Assembly: GCF_029871205.1 (NCBI RefSeq)
Contig: NZ_SSOJ01000151.1
Span: forward strand, 62,001-126,000
Reading direction: 5' to 3'
DNA from: Pseudomonas sp. BN417
Lineage (GTDB): Bacteria > Pseudomonadota > Gammaproteobacteria > Pseudomonadales > Pseudomonadaceae
DNA: 64,000 nucleotides
Shown: positions 48,002 to 57,642 of the stretch, piece by piece
How the letters are laid out: every line of letters starts with the position of its first letter
How positions within the stretch are numbered: the stretch's first letter is position 1
Made by a program: the position numbers and the translations under genes
Notes under the pieces: model-generated
Databases searched by the model: none
Told to the model about the DNA's origin: nothing
The model's input: the letters and a program-made list of their open reading frames with translations, nothing else

Positions 48002-49407
48002 AAGGCCTGCACAAGGAGGCCTGTCGGGTGGTGATCGTCGGTGCCGGCCCGGCCGGAACTCGCTGTGCCGAAGCCCTGGTTGCAGCCGGAATCCGGCCGA
48101 TCCTGTTGGATGAGAACCGCCGTGATGGCGGGCAGATCTATCGCCGTCAGCCCGAAGGTTTCAGCCGCGACTACGCCACGCTGTACGGCAGCGAGGCGGA
48201 TAAGGCCAGGGCGCTGCACCAGGCCTTCGATCGCCTGCGCGGACAGATCGATTATCGGCCCGACACCCTGGTCTGGGGGCTGACGCCGGGCCAGCTGTGC
48301 TGCGTCAGCCAGGGCAGGCATTCGACAGTGGAATACGACGCGCTGATTCTCTGTACCGGCGCCACCGACCGGATAATGCCGATCGAGGGCTGGCAGTTGG
48401 CAGGCACCTACAGCCTGGGCGGGGCGCAGATTGCGCTGAAGGTCCAGGCGGTTTCCATCGGTCGCCGGGTGGTGTTCATGGGCAGCGGGCCGCTGCTGTA
48501 CCTGGTTGCCAGTCAGTACCTGAAAGCCGGCGGCGAGGTAGCCGCGGTGCTCGATACCTCGCCGCTGCGCAGGCGCATCGTGGCGCTGCCAAATTTGCTA
48601 GCACGCCCTGGGGTGCTATTCACCGGGATAAAGTTGCTGGCGCAGCTCCACCGAGCCATGGTTCCCGTTCATTTCGGCGTCGAGCCGCAGCGGATTCTCG
48701 GCGACGCCGCGTCGGGTGTCAGCGGCGTGCACGTGCGAACTGCCGCTGGCGATGATCTGCAGGTCGAATGCGATGCCTTGGCGCTGGGCTATCACCTACG
48801 GCCCGAGACGCAGCTGGCTGACCTGGCTGGCTGTCGCATGCGTTTCAATAAGGTTTCGCAGCAGTGGCTGCTGGATACCGACGAGCAGGGCCGCACCTCG
48901 GTCGAGGGCGTTTACGCCGCGGGCGACGGTATGCGGATTCGCGGCGCCGATGCCGCCGAGCACGCCGGGCGCCTGGCGGCGATGGCGCTGCTGCAGGACA
49001 TGCGGCAACCCGTGAGTAGTGAGGCGCTCGCACTTCACCGTCGCGCCTTGGCGGTGATGGAGCAGTTCAGTCAAGGTCTTTACCAGGCCTTTCCCTGGCC
49101 AGCGGCACAAGCCAGTGCGCTGCCGGACGAGGCGATCGTCTGCCGTTGCGAAATGATCAGCGCCGGCGAACTGCGCGCCGCGGTGTACGAGAAGGGCGCC
49201 TCCGAGGTCAACCGCGCCAAGGCGTTCAGCCGGGTTGGCATGGGCCGTTGCCAGGGCCGCTACTGCTCCCAGGCCGGCGCCGAAGTGATCGCCGCGACCG
49301 CCGGCGTCGATGTCGAGCTGGTCGGCCGTCAGCGCGGCCAGGCACCGGTCAAGCCGCTGTCGATGTTGACCGAGGAACTGAAGCCGGGCGAGGAGGTGGC
49401 ACCGTGA
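47983..49407 (+). CDS. FAD/NAD-binding subunit with BFD-like 2Fe-2S domain
   Basis: A 474-residue flavoprotein: VVIVGAGPAGTRCAEALVAAG near residue 16, a second nucleotide motif VVFMGSGPLLYLVASQYLKAG near 162, and a C-terminal BFD-like cluster domain (CRCEMISAGELRAAV through GMGRCQGRYC). It matches the large alpha subunit of HcnB/OoxA-type dehydrogenases. It overlaps both neighbours, and forms the electron-transfer core of the complex. Confidence 0.9.
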   Translation: MATARLKGLHKEACRVVIVGAGPAGTRCAEALVAAGIRPILLDENRRDGGQIYRRQPEGFSRDYATLYGSEADKARALHQAFDRLRGQIDYRPDTLVWGLTPGQLCCVSQGRHSTVEYDALILCTGATDRIMPIEGWQLAGTYSLGGAQIALKVQAVSIGRRVVFMGSGPLLYLVASQYLKAGGEVAAVLDTSPLRRRIVALPNLLARPGVLFTGIKLLAQLHRAMVPVHFGVEPQRILGDAASGVSGVHVRTAAGDDLQVECDALALGYHLRPETQLADLAGCRMRFNKVSQQWLLDTDEQGRTSVEGVYAAGDGMRIRGADAAEHAGRLAAMALLQDMRQPVSSEALALHRRALAVMEQFSQGLYQAFPWPAAQASALPDEAIVCRCEMISAGELRAAVYEKGASEVNRAKAFSRVGMGRCQGRYCSQAGAEVIAATAGVDVELVGRQRGQAPVKPLSMLTEELKPGEEVAP

Positions 49408-50558
49408 GCGTTGATCAGACCGATGTACTGATTGTCGGCGGCGGCCTCATGGGCGCGGCTTCGGCATTTTTCCTGCGTCAGCATGGGCGTTCGGCGGTCC
49501 TGCTTGAGCGGGACGTGATCGGCCAGTACGCCAGCGGGGTGAACTTCGGCAACGTCCGCCGCCAGGGACGTTTCCTCGGCCAGTTGGAGCTGACCAACCG
49601 CTCCTTCGCTCTGTGGAAGCGCTTGCCGCAGCTGATCGACGATGACCTGGAGTTCATCGCCAGCGGCCATATGCGGGTCTGTTACCGCGAGGACGAGATT
49701 GCTGAGCTGGAGGCCTACGCAGCGGCACCCGAGGCGCGCGAGCTGGATCTGCGCATCTATAGCGGGCGCGAGCTGCACGCGCGTTTCCCGTTCCTCGGTC
49801 CTGAGGTCAAGGGCGGCTCCTATGCGTCGCACGACGGCCATGCCAACCCGCGCCTCGCTGCACCCGCCTTCGCCCTCGCCGCGAGGCGCGCCGGCGCAAT
49901 GGTCGAGGAGCACACCGAGGTGACCCGTGTGGAGAAGGTCGGCGGGGCGTTCCGGGTCAGCACCAGCGATGGCCGCGAGTACCGTGCCGAGCAGCTACTG
50001 ATCACGGCCGGTGCCTGGGGCGAGAAACTGTCCGCGCAGTTCGGCGAGCCAGTGCCCCTGATCACAAAGGGCCCGCAGATGTCGGTCACCGAGCCGGTGC
50101 CCTATGTCCTGAAGACTGTGATCGGCGTGTACACCAAGATCCCTGAAGAAGAGCTGTATTTCCGACAGATCCCGCGCGGCAACATCATCATCGGCGGCTG
50201 CAGTCACACCAAGCCGGACATGCTCAACCGACGCGCCCATTTCGATCCGCGCAGCCTCCTCAAGCAGCTGCAGCTGATGCGCCGGCTCGTACCGGATATG
50301 GCCAACCTGAACATCATCCGCACCTGGAGCGGTATCGAGAGCTACTTGCCGGACTCACTGCCGATCATGGGGCCGAGCGGCAAGGTCGAGGGTCTGTACT
50401 ACGCCTTCGGCTTCAGTGGCCATGGTTTCCAGCTCGGCCCGGGCGTGGGCGACGTGATGGCCGAGCTGATGAGTACCGGTGGCACCAACACTTCGATCGC
50501 GCCCTTCGGAATTGGCCGCTTCGCCGATTACACCGAGCAGCAGAGGAGGGTGTCATGA
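49404..50558 (+). CDS. Catalytic FAD subunit (DAO fold) of the three-component dehydrogenase
   Basis: A 384-residue DAO-fold protein: VLIVGGGLMGAASAFFLRQHG near residue 7, YASGVNFGNVRRQGRFLG and FGFSGHGFQLGPGVGDVMAE. It is the beta-subunit type (HcnC/OoxB/LhpB-like) that oxidises an imino acid or N-substituted amino acid. The start is GTG in a GTGA overlap with the previous stop, with GAGGAGG upstream. Substrate candidates are opines, hydroxyproline-like D-amino acids or N-acyl/alkyl amino acids. Confidence 0.9.
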   Translation: MSVDQTDVLIVGGGLMGAASAFFLRQHGRSAVLLERDVIGQYASGVNFGNVRRQGRFLGQLELTNRSFALWKRLPQLIDDDLEFIASGHMRVCYREDEIAELEAYAAAPEARELDLRIYSGRELHARFPFLGPEVKGGSYASHDGHANPRLAAPAFALAARRAGAMVEEHTEVTRVEKVGGAFRVSTSDGREYRAEQLLITAGAWGEKLSAQFGEPVPLITKGPQMSVTEPVPYVLKTVIGVYTKIPEEELYFRQIPRGNIIIGGCSHTKPDMLNRRAHFDPRSLLKQLQLMRRLVPDMANLNIIRTWSGIESYLPDSLPIMGPSGKVEGLYYAFGFSGHGFQLGPGVGDVMAELMSTGGTNTSIAPFGIGRFADYTEQQRRVS

Positions 50559-51712
50559 GACCCCGCGCACTGGAAATCCTCAAACGGCTGATTGCCTTCG
50601 ATACTGTCTCCTCGGAATCGAACCTGGCGCTGATCGACTATATCCGCGAGCTGCTGGCGAGCAAGGGCATCGATTCGCTGATCGTCAAGGACGAGAGCGA
50701 GCGCAAGGCCAACCTGTTCGCGAGCGTTGGCCCGCGCGATGTGCCAGGCATCCTGCTGTCCGGGCATACCGACGTAGTGCCGGCTGCCGGTCAGGCTTGG
50801 ACGGTGCCGGCGTTCCAGGCGACGGTGCGCGATGGGCGCATCTACGGCCGTGGTAGCTGCGACATGAAGGGCTTCATCGCCCTGGCCGTCGACGCCATGC
50901 TCAGCGCGACTGAAGCGCCGTTGACCCGGCCCCTGCAACTGGCCCTTTCGCATGACGAGGAGATCGGCTGCGTGGGTGTGCGGCGCCTGCTCGATGTGCT
51001 GCATCTGGCGCCTGTGCGGCCGATGCTGTGTATCGTCGGCGAGCCGACCGAGATGCAGTTCGTTCTCGGCCACAAGGGCAAGGGTTCCTACCGCACCCTG
51101 TGCCGTGGCCAGGAGGCGCATTCGTCCCTGGCGCCGCGCTCGGCCAATGCCATCCACCTGGCGTGCGACTTCATCGCCGCGCTGCGCGAGGGGCAACACC
51201 GCCTGCAACAGCAGGGCGCTCATGATGCGGCCTACGACGTGCCTTACAGCACCGTGCACGTCGGGCAGATCGCAGGCGGCAAGGCGCTGAACATCGTGCC
51301 GAATCTGTGCACCCTGGATTTCGAGGTCCGCAATCTGCCGGCCGACGACCTCGACCAGTTCATCGAGCAGATGCGCGAGCAGGCGCAGGTCATCGTCGCG
51401 GAGGCCAGGCTACTGTCCAGCGTCGCGGCCATCGAGATCGAAACCCTGAACGTCTATCCCGGCCTCGATACCCACCCGAGCGTCGCAGCCGTGCGCTTGC
51501 TGCAGGCGTTCGCAGCGCCGGGGACCGGCACCGCCAAGGTCTCCTTCGGCACCGAAGGCGGTCTGTTCAACCAGCGCCTGGATGTGCCGGTGGTGGTCTG
51601 CGGCCCCGGCTCCATCGAGCAGGCGCACAAGCCCGACGAATTCGTCGAGCTGAGCCAGATGGACGCCGGCGAGCGGTTTCTCGATGGGCTGCTGGGCTCG
51701 CTGAAGGTGTAG
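50555..51712 (+). CDS. M20 family deacylase (ArgE/DapE type)
   Basis: A 385-residue zinc peptidase/deacylase: metal-binding [16 protein letters not shown] near residue 67, [14 protein letters not shown], catalytic Glu in [15 protein letters not shown] and [17 protein letters not shown]. Family members hydrolyse N-acetylornithine and related N-acyl amino acids (ArgE). The gene overlaps the dehydrogenase by 4 bases, a catabolic position unlike the arginine-biosynthetic gene. It likely deacylates the imported compound or a product. Confidence 0.88.
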   Translation: MRPRALEILKRLIAFDTVSSESNLALIDYIRELLASKGIDSLIVKDESERKANLFASVGPRDVPGILLSGHTDVVPAAGQAWTVPAFQATVRDGRIYGRGSCDMKGFIALAVDAMLSATEAPLTRPLQLALSHDEEIGCVGVRRLLDVLHLAPVRPMLCIVGEPTEMQFVLGHKGKGSYRTLCRGQEAHSSLAPRSANAIHLACDFIAALREGQHRLQQQGAHDAAYDVPYSTVHVGQIAGGKALNIVPNLCTLDFEVRNLPADDLDQFIEQMREQAQVIVAEARLLSSVAAIEIETLNVYPGLDTHPSVAAVRLLQAFAAPGTGTAKVSFGTEGGLFNQRLDVPVVVCGPGSIEQAHKPDEFVELSQMDAGERFLDGLLGSLKV

Positions 51713-51854
51713 CGCCGCCACTCTGCTACGGCCGCCTCGCGCCCGCAGGCGGGCCGCGCGGCTACGCAGGCGACAGTCGTGGGCAAAAAACTATAACCAT
51801 AAAGCGGGACTGCTAAGGCTCCTCGTAGTTCCGAGCGCTTCTGGAAACCCTGCC

Positions 51855-53894
51855 ATGAAAGCTATGGAACGCCTTTCTTTCTCCGCCAAGTTCGTCTTGC
51901 TCGGTGCATTGGCCTTCACCCTGGTCCTGGTGCCGACCACTCTGTACTTGGTCGGCGCGCTGAAAAGCGGCCACCAAGCCGAGCGTGAATTGCGTGGCGT
52001 CTTGCCGGTGCGGACGCTGCTGCAGCTGGTCGCGCTGACCCAGCAACATCGCGACCTGACCGCCAGCATGCTCGGCGGCGACAGCAGCCTGCAGCAGGCC
52101 CGCCAGGCTAAACAGGCCGAGTTGCAACGTGCCGTCGAGGCGAGCGAGCGGGCACTGCACGCAGCTGATGTCGAAGCGGATCTGCTGGCCGCCTGGCAGC
52201 AGGTGCGTGAGCAATGGCGCACCCTTTCCGAGAAGATCGGCCAGGGCGATCTCGGCGCCAGGCAGAGCCTGCAACAGCATGCGCAGCTGATCGCGTCCAG
52301 CCTGCTGATGGAAGATGCCTTGCTCGATCACTTCGAGCTGGCGCTGGATCCGCTTCTGGAAAGCGCTGCGCTGATCGACGCAGCGCTGATCGAGATGCCG
52401 CAGACCGCCGAGCTGTTCGGCCAGCTGCGTAGCTACGGCGCCCAGTATCTGGCCCAGGGTTACATTCTGCCGGAGCAGCAGGGCGCCCTAATGGGGCTGA
52501 GTGCCCAGGCGCTGGCCAGCGCCGAGAAGATGAGCCGCGCGTTCGCCAAGGCTGCTGCCGCCGATCCGGCGCTCGCGGCCATGCTGGAGGCACCGCTGGC
52601 TTCGCTGCGTCCGCAGATCCAGAAAGCCTTGGCATTGACCGACAAAGAGTTGATCTCGGCCATAGAACTGGATTTTGCTGGCGGTGGTGCCGGTTTGAAG
52701 CTGACGTACCCGGTGGCGGATTACCTGGCCGCTTATGCTCGGTCGATCGACGGCTTGCAGGCGATTGGCGACTCCGCGCTGATGGATCTCGAGAAGAGGC
52801 TGGGCGAGCGGCGTGATGAACACCGCCACCACACCCTGCTCATGTCCGCCGCTCTGCTGGCACTGTTGCTGATTGGTGGCACTATCGCCGCATTGATCGT
52901 TATGCGTTTGCTTGCCCAGTTGAGTGAGGCCATGGCTGCCGCCGAGCGTATCGCCAAGGGTGACCTGAGCCAACCGCTGGCGAGTGGCGGCCGCGACGAA
53001 GCGGCTCGTCTCCTGCAGGCGCTACACCGTATGCAAACCGATCTGCGCGTCACCGTCAGGCAGATTGTTTGCTCTTCAGAGCAGTTGGCCACGGCTTCGG
53101 GCGAGCTGAGCACGGTGACGGAGGGGGCCTCCTGCGGTCTGCAGCGCCAGTGCGAGGAACTCGACCAGGCCGCTGCCGCCGTGACACAGCTGACCACGGC
53201 CATCGAAGAGGTGGCGCGCAACGCGGTGTCCACCTCCGAGGTGTCGCGCTCCGCGGACCATTGCTCGCGTCAGGGGCAGGACAGCGTTATCCGCACGGTC
53301 GATGCCATCGAGGCCTTGGCCGGCGATATCGAGTGCACTGCGCAGGCATTGCAGTCTCTGGCCGGCCGCATCGACGATATCGGTTCGGTGCTAGACGTGA
53401 TTCGAGCGATCGCCGAGCAGATCAACCTGCTGGCCCTGAATGCGGCGATCGAAGCGGCGCGGGCCGGCGAAAGCGGCCGCGGTTTTGCCGTGGTGGCCGA
53501 CGAGGTACGGGCATTGGCCCGGCGCACCCAGGATTCTACCCGGCAGATCGAAACCATTATTGGCGCGGTGCAGCAGGGTAGTCAGGAGGCGTTGCGGGCC
53601 ATGCGCAGCAGCGATGGGCGAACCCGGGAGACCCTGGAGGTGGCCCGCGCCGCTGGTGCGGCACTGCAGCGCATCGTCGGCGCCATCACCGAAATCAACG
53701 AACGGAACCTGTGCATCGCCAGCGCCACCGAGCAGCAATCCCAGGTAGCGCGCGAGGTGGATCGGAATCTGCTCAATATTCGCGAGGTCGCCGCGCTGAC
53801 TTCCAGTGGAGCCGATCGGACTCAGCTGTCCAGCCGCAAACTCGCGGATCTCGCCGGGGAGATGAGCGATATGGTCAGGCACTTCGTGATCTGA
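51855..53894 (+). CDS. Methyl-accepting chemotaxis protein
   Basis: A 679-residue chemoreceptor. Two membrane helices (about 14-36 and 325-348) bracket an all-helical periplasmic ligand-binding region of about 290 residues, large enough for a double four-helix bundle; [18 protein letters not shown] is its most distinctive part. A HAMP domain follows ([20 protein letters not shown]), then the signalling domain with the hairpin tip [20 protein letters not shown]. Its placement just after the transporter-dehydrogenase-deacylase operon suggests it senses the same nutrient. Ligand unknown. Confidence 0.9.
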   Translation: MKAMERLSFSAKFVLLGALAFTLVLVPTTLYLVGALKSGHQAERELRGVLPVRTLLQLVALTQQHRDLTASMLGGDSSLQQARQAKQAELQRAVEASERALHAADVEADLLAAWQQVREQWRTLSEKIGQGDLGARQSLQQHAQLIASSLLMEDALLDHFELALDPLLESAALIDAALIEMPQTAELFGQLRSYGAQYLAQGYILPEQQGALMGLSAQALASAEKMSRAFAKAAAADPALAAMLEAPLASLRPQIQKALALTDKELISAIELDFAGGGAGLKLTYPVADYLAAYARSIDGLQAIGDSALMDLEKRLGERRDEHRHHTLLMSAALLALLLIGGTIAALIVMRLLAQLSEAMAAAERIAKGDLSQPLASGGRDEAARLLQALHRMQTDLRVTVRQIVCSSEQLATASGELSTVTEGASCGLQRQCEELDQAAAAVTQLTTAIEEVARNAVSTSEVSRSADHCSRQGQDSVIRTVDAIEALAGDIECTAQALQSLAGRIDDIGSVLDVIRAIAEQINLLALNAAIEAARAGESGRGFAVVADEVRALARRTQDSTRQIETIIGAVQQGSQEALRAMRSSDGRTRETLEVARAAGAALQRIVGAITEINERNLCIASATEQQSQVAREVDRNLLNIREVAALTSSGADRTQLSSRKLADLAGEMSDMVRHFVI

Positions 53895-54045
53895 GTCGAC
53901 GCCCGGCGTGTCTGTTGCGGAGCATCGGCAGAGCCTGCCGTTGGCGGATGAATTTCAGCATCCGTCACCGCTCTAGCGGCGCTTTCAGCATCCTCGTCTG
54001 CCTCGGCTCAATAGACTGAAGTCTGTCTCGGAACAGGACTCGACC

Positions 54046-55512
54046 ATGTTGAAGAATCGTCTGAAAGATCCCAGCCTGTTGGTGGAACGTGCCTATATCG
54101 ATGGCCAGTGGGTGAGCGCCGACAATGACGCCACTCTCGATGTCGTCAACCCTGCCAACGGCGAGTGTCTCGCCCGGGTTCCAGCTCTGCAGGGCAGCGA
54201 AACTCGCCGCGCCATCGAAGCGGCCGAACGTGCCTGGCCTGCCTGGCGAGCACGGCCCGCCGCGCAGCGTGCCGCCCTGCTCGAGCGCTGGTATGAGGCC
54301 ATGCTCGACAATCTCGACGATCTGGCACTGATCATGACCTGCGAGCAAGGCAAGCCGCTCGCTGAAGCCCAGGGCGAGATTCGTTACGGCGCCAGTTTCG
54401 TCAAATGGTTCGCCGAGGAGGCTCGCCGGGTGTATGGCGAAACCATTCCCGCGCCTAGCGGCGATCGTCGCCTGCTTACCCTGAAGCAGCCGGTCGGTGT
54501 GTGCGCGGCCATCACGCCGTGGAACTTCCCCAATGCGATGATTACCCGCAAATGCGCGCCAGCCCTGGCGGCTGGCTGCCCGATCGTGGTCAAACCCTCC
54601 GATCTGACGCCGCTGTCGGCGTTGGCGTTGGCAGTGCTGGCCGAGCGCGTTGGCATCCCTGCAGGGGTATTCAACGTGATTACCGGCATGCCGGCGGGCA
54701 TCGGCGAGGAACTGACCAGCAATCCGACCGTGCGCAAGATTTCCTTCACCGGTTCGACTGCCGTGGGCAGCTTGCTGATGCGCCAGAGCGCCAACCAGAT
54801 CAAGCGCCTCAGCCTCGAGCTGGGCGGCAATGCGCCCTTCATCGTGTTCGACGATGCCGACCTCGAACAGGCGGTCGCCGGGGTGATGCAGAGCAAGTTC
54901 CGCAACGCCGGGCAAACCTGCGTCTGCGCCAATCGAATCCTGGTGCAGGACGGCATCTACGAGCGCTTCGCTGCGCGCCTGGTGGAGGAGGTGGGCAAGC
55001 TCCGGGTCGGCAATGGAATGGAGTCCGCTGTCACCATCGGTCCGCTGATCAATGCCGCGGCAGTGAGCAAGGTCGCCCGACACATCGACGATGCCCTGAG
55101 CCAGGGGGCCCGCCTGCTCTGCGGGGGTACGCCAGAAGGCGACAGCCAGTTCGTCAAACCGACGGTGCTCGGCGAGGCCCATGCCGGCATGTTGCTGGCC
55201 AACGAGGAAACCTTCGGGCCGGTCGCGCCGCTGATGCGCTTCAGCACTGAAGAAGAGGCGCTGGCCATGGCCAACGCCACCCCGTACGGCCTCGGCGCTT
55301 ACTTCTTCACTCAGGATCTGCGTCGATCCTGGCGTTTCGGCGAGGCGCTGGAGTTCGGCATGGTCGGACTCAATACCGGACTGATCTCGATGGAGGTGGC
55401 GCCGTTCGGTGGCGTCAAGCAGTCCGGCCTGGGCCGCGAGGGTTCCAAGTACGGGCTGGACGAGTATCTCGAAATCAAGGCTTTCCATATCGGTGGGCTG
55501 CTGGGCGCTTGA
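54046..55512 (+). CDS. NAD(P)-dependent succinate-semialdehyde-type dehydrogenase
   Basis: A 488-residue ALDH of the GabD/SSADH group: ITPWNFPNAMITRKCAPALA, catalytic Glu258 in LELGGNAPF, nucleophile Cys292 in GQTCVCANR and the C-terminal PFGGVKQSGLGREGSKYGLD. The double Cys (C-V-C) at the active site is typical of SSADH. It probably oxidises a four- or five-carbon semialdehyde made by the GABA-type aminotransferase at 61340. The tartrate-type dehydrogenase gene follows after 23 bases. Confidence 0.9.
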   Translation: MLKNRLKDPSLLVERAYIDGQWVSADNDATLDVVNPANGECLARVPALQGSETRRAIEAAERAWPAWRARPAAQRAALLERWYEAMLDNLDDLALIMTCEQGKPLAEAQGEIRYGASFVKWFAEEARRVYGETIPAPSGDRRLLTLKQPVGVCAAITPWNFPNAMITRKCAPALAAGCPIVVKPSDLTPLSALALAVLAERVGIPAGVFNVITGMPAGIGEELTSNPTVRKISFTGSTAVGSLLMRQSANQIKRLSLELGGNAPFIVFDDADLEQAVAGVMQSKFRNAGQTCVCANRILVQDGIYERFAARLVEEVGKLRVGNGMESAVTIGPLINAAAVSKVARHIDDALSQGARLLCGGTPEGDSQFVKPTVLGEAHAGMLLANEETFGPVAPLMRFSTEEEALAMANATPYGLGAYFFTQDLRRSWRFGEALEFGMVGLNTGLISMEVAPFGGVKQSGLGREGSKYGLDEYLEIKAFHIGGLLGA

Positions 55513-55535
55513 GGCGAATTCTAGGGGACTGACGC

Positions 55536-56615
55536 ATGAGCAAGACATACAGAATTGCTGCGATTGCCGGCGATGGCATCGGCAAGGAAGTGCTGCCCGA
55601 AGGGCTGCGGGTGCTCGAACAGGCTACTCGTAAGTGGGATCTGGATCTGAGCATCGAAGTGCTCGAGTGGGCTAACTGCGACTACTACCTGGAGCACGGG
55701 CAGATGATGCCCCACGACTGGTTCGAACAGCTCAAGGGCTACGACGCCATCTACTTCGGTGCCGTGGGTTGGCCGGACAAGGTGCCCGATCACATTTCGC
55801 TGTGGGGCTCGCTGCTCAAGTTCCGCCGCGACTTCGACCAGTACGTGAACATCCGTCCCGTACGCCTGTTCCCGGGCGTGCCGTGTCCGCTGGCCGGTCG
55901 CGAAGCGGGCGACATCGACTTCGTGGTGATCCGCGAGAATACCGAGGGTGAATATTCCTCGGTGGGCGGCAAGATGTTCGAGGGCACCGAGCATGAGTTC
56001 GTGCTGCAGGAGTCGGTGTTCACGCGCCGTGGTGTGGACCGGATTCTCAAGTTCGCCTTCGACCTGGCGCAGACTCGACCGCGCAAGCGCTTGACCGCGG
56101 CGACCAAGTCCAACGGTATCTCGATCAGCATGCCGTACTGGGATGAACGCACCGAGCGGATGGCCGAGCAGTACCCTGAAGTGAGTTGGGACAAGCAGCA
56201 CATCGACATTCTCTGCGCGCGTTTCGTGCTGCAGCCCGATCGCTTCGACGTGGTGGTAGCCTCGAACCTTTTCGGTGACATTCTCTCGGACCTGGGCCCG
56301 GCATGCGCCGGCACCATAGGCATCGCGCCGTCGGCGAACCTGGATCCGGAACGGCGTTTCCCCTCGCTGTTCGAGCCGGTGCACGGTTCGGCGCCGGACA
56401 TCTACGGACGCAACATCGCCAACCCCATTGCGATGATCTGGTCCGGCGCGCTGATGCTGGACTTCCTCGGGAATGGCGACGAGCGTTACCGGGCCGCCCA
56501 CGACGGAATCCTCAGGGCTATCGAACGGGTCATCGCCGAAGGGCCGATCACCCCCGATCTTGGTGGACAAGGTTCGACCCAAGATGTCGGGGCCGCAATC
56601 GCATCGGCGCTCTGA
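55536..56615 (+). CDS. Tartrate/D-malate-type dehydrogenase
   Basis: A 359-residue isocitrate/isopropylmalate-dehydrogenase-fold enzyme: YRIAAIAGDGIGKEVLPEGL at the start, VNIRPVRLFPGVPCPL, ENTEGEYSSVGG and VVASNLFGDILSDLG, with metal-binding Asp residues in the last. The sequence matches the TDH/DmlA group (tartrate dehydrogenase/decarboxylase, D-malate oxidation). It is in an operon with the semialdehyde dehydrogenase and ends at a terminator. In this island it may act on a hydroxy-diacid intermediate. Confidence 0.9.
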   Translation: MSKTYRIAAIAGDGIGKEVLPEGLRVLEQATRKWDLDLSIEVLEWANCDYYLEHGQMMPHDWFEQLKGYDAIYFGAVGWPDKVPDHISLWGSLLKFRRDFDQYVNIRPVRLFPGVPCPLAGREAGDIDFVVIRENTEGEYSSVGGKMFEGTEHEFVLQESVFTRRGVDRILKFAFDLAQTRPRKRLTAATKSNGISISMPYWDERTERMAEQYPEVSWDKQHIDILCARFVLQPDRFDVVVASNLFGDILSDLGPACAGTIGIAPSANLDPERRFPSLFEPVHGSAPDIYGRNIANPIAMIWSGALMLDFLGNGDERYRAAHDGILRAIERVIAEGPITPDLGGQGSTQDVGAAIASAL

Positions 56616-56650
56616 AATCCTTGTCTAATCAGCTGGTTCGTAACCCTCTT

Positions 56651-56679
56651 AGCCCGTTCACACTGCGGGCTTTTTTTTG
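56651..56679 (+). terminator. Rho-independent terminator after tartrate-type dehydrogenase
   Basis: AGCCCG-ttcacactg-CGGGCT followed by eight T, 36 bases past the stop codon. Confidence 0.9.
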
Positions 56680-56720
56680 CGTGAGATTCGGCGGCGGCCG
56701 TGCCGTTCAAGGGACTGGAT

Positions 56721-57551
56721 ATGCGTAGGTTGTTGGTCGGGATGCTGGCGTGCGGGCTGAATGCCGGTAGCTGGGCGAGCCCGCCCATCGAGGTGACCAT
56801 TCTCTGTGACGCCGGCTATCCGCCTTACAGCTATGCCGAGGGCTACCAGGCCAAGGGGCTCTACCACGATATTCTGCGTGCGGCCTTCGCCCGCATGCCC
56901 GAGTATCGCGTACATATACGTCCCTTGCCCTGGGCGCGCGCGCTTAGGGAATTGTCCAAGGGCCGGGCCTTTGCCCTGTATCCGCCGTACTACCGGCCCA
57001 GCGAGCGGCCGTGGATGGACTATTCGCGGCCCATACTGCGGGAAAAGCTGGTGGTCTTCTTGCGCGCCGAGGTGGCCCGGAAACTTCCGGACGAGCAGTT
57101 TCCGCAAGCCTACGGCGGCCTGCGCATCGGCCAGAACAGGGGCTTCATCAATGTCCTCAATCGGGATTACCAGCGCATGCTTGCCAGGGGCGAGTTGCAT
57201 CAGATCTACGTCAAGGACAACCGAACAAGCCTGGCCATGCTCTATCGCGGCCGCCTGGATGCCTATATCAACGACCGCCGTGCAGTGCTCTGGGAGCTGG
57301 AGCAAATGCACAGCGACGGCGTTTTCGGGCAGCACGGTCTTGGCTGGGTGATCGAAGGCCCTTGGCTTTCCGGTGAGTCTGGGCATCTTGGTTATACCCG
57401 CACCAACCCGCAGGCCTATCCGTACAAGCAAGATTTCAAGAAGCGCCTCGACGCCGTCCTGACTGATCTCGAGCGAGAGGGCGTCATCTATCGCATCGTG
57501 ACTGGTTATGATGCGATCTATCCACTTCAGCTGCAGGCTGCGGGCATGTAG
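56721..57551 (+). CDS. Periplasmic solute-binding-like protein (SBP_bac_3)
   Basis: A 276-residue protein with a signal peptide (MRRLLVGMLACGLNAGSWAS) and an amino-acid-binding-type fold: VTILCDAGYPPYSYAEGYQA and GLYHDILRAAFARMP, then YYRPSERPWMDYSRPILREK. The ATG with AAGGGA upstream and the signal peptide is preferred over a GTG seven codons earlier. No permease or ATPase accompanies it. Stand-alone members are common in Pseudomonas and may supply ligand to sensors rather than transport. Confidence 0.8.
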   Translation: MRRLLVGMLACGLNAGSWASPPIEVTILCDAGYPPYSYAEGYQAKGLYHDILRAAFARMPEYRVHIRPLPWARALRELSKGRAFALYPPYYRPSERPWMDYSRPILREKLVVFLRAEVARKLPDEQFPQAYGGLRIGQNRGFINVLNRDYQRMLARGELHQIYVKDNRTSLAMLYRGRLDAYINDRRAVLWELEQMHSDGVFGQHGLGWVIEGPWLSGESGHLGYTRTNPQAYPYKQDFKKRLDAVLTDLEREGVIYRIVTGYDAIYPLQLQAAGM

Positions 57552-57642
57552 CTGTCCAGTCGGAGGGCGCTCGGATGACTCGTGCTGCCGCCGAGGCCAG
57601 GCAACTGCGCCTGGCCGTGCTTGAGAGAGCCGACCGTGTCGG

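Noticed and set aside
53965-55548. 527-codon minus-strand frame opposite the semialdehyde dehydrogenase
   Set aside because: Antisense shadow; the plus strand shows intact catalytic Glu and Cys motifs of an ALDH.
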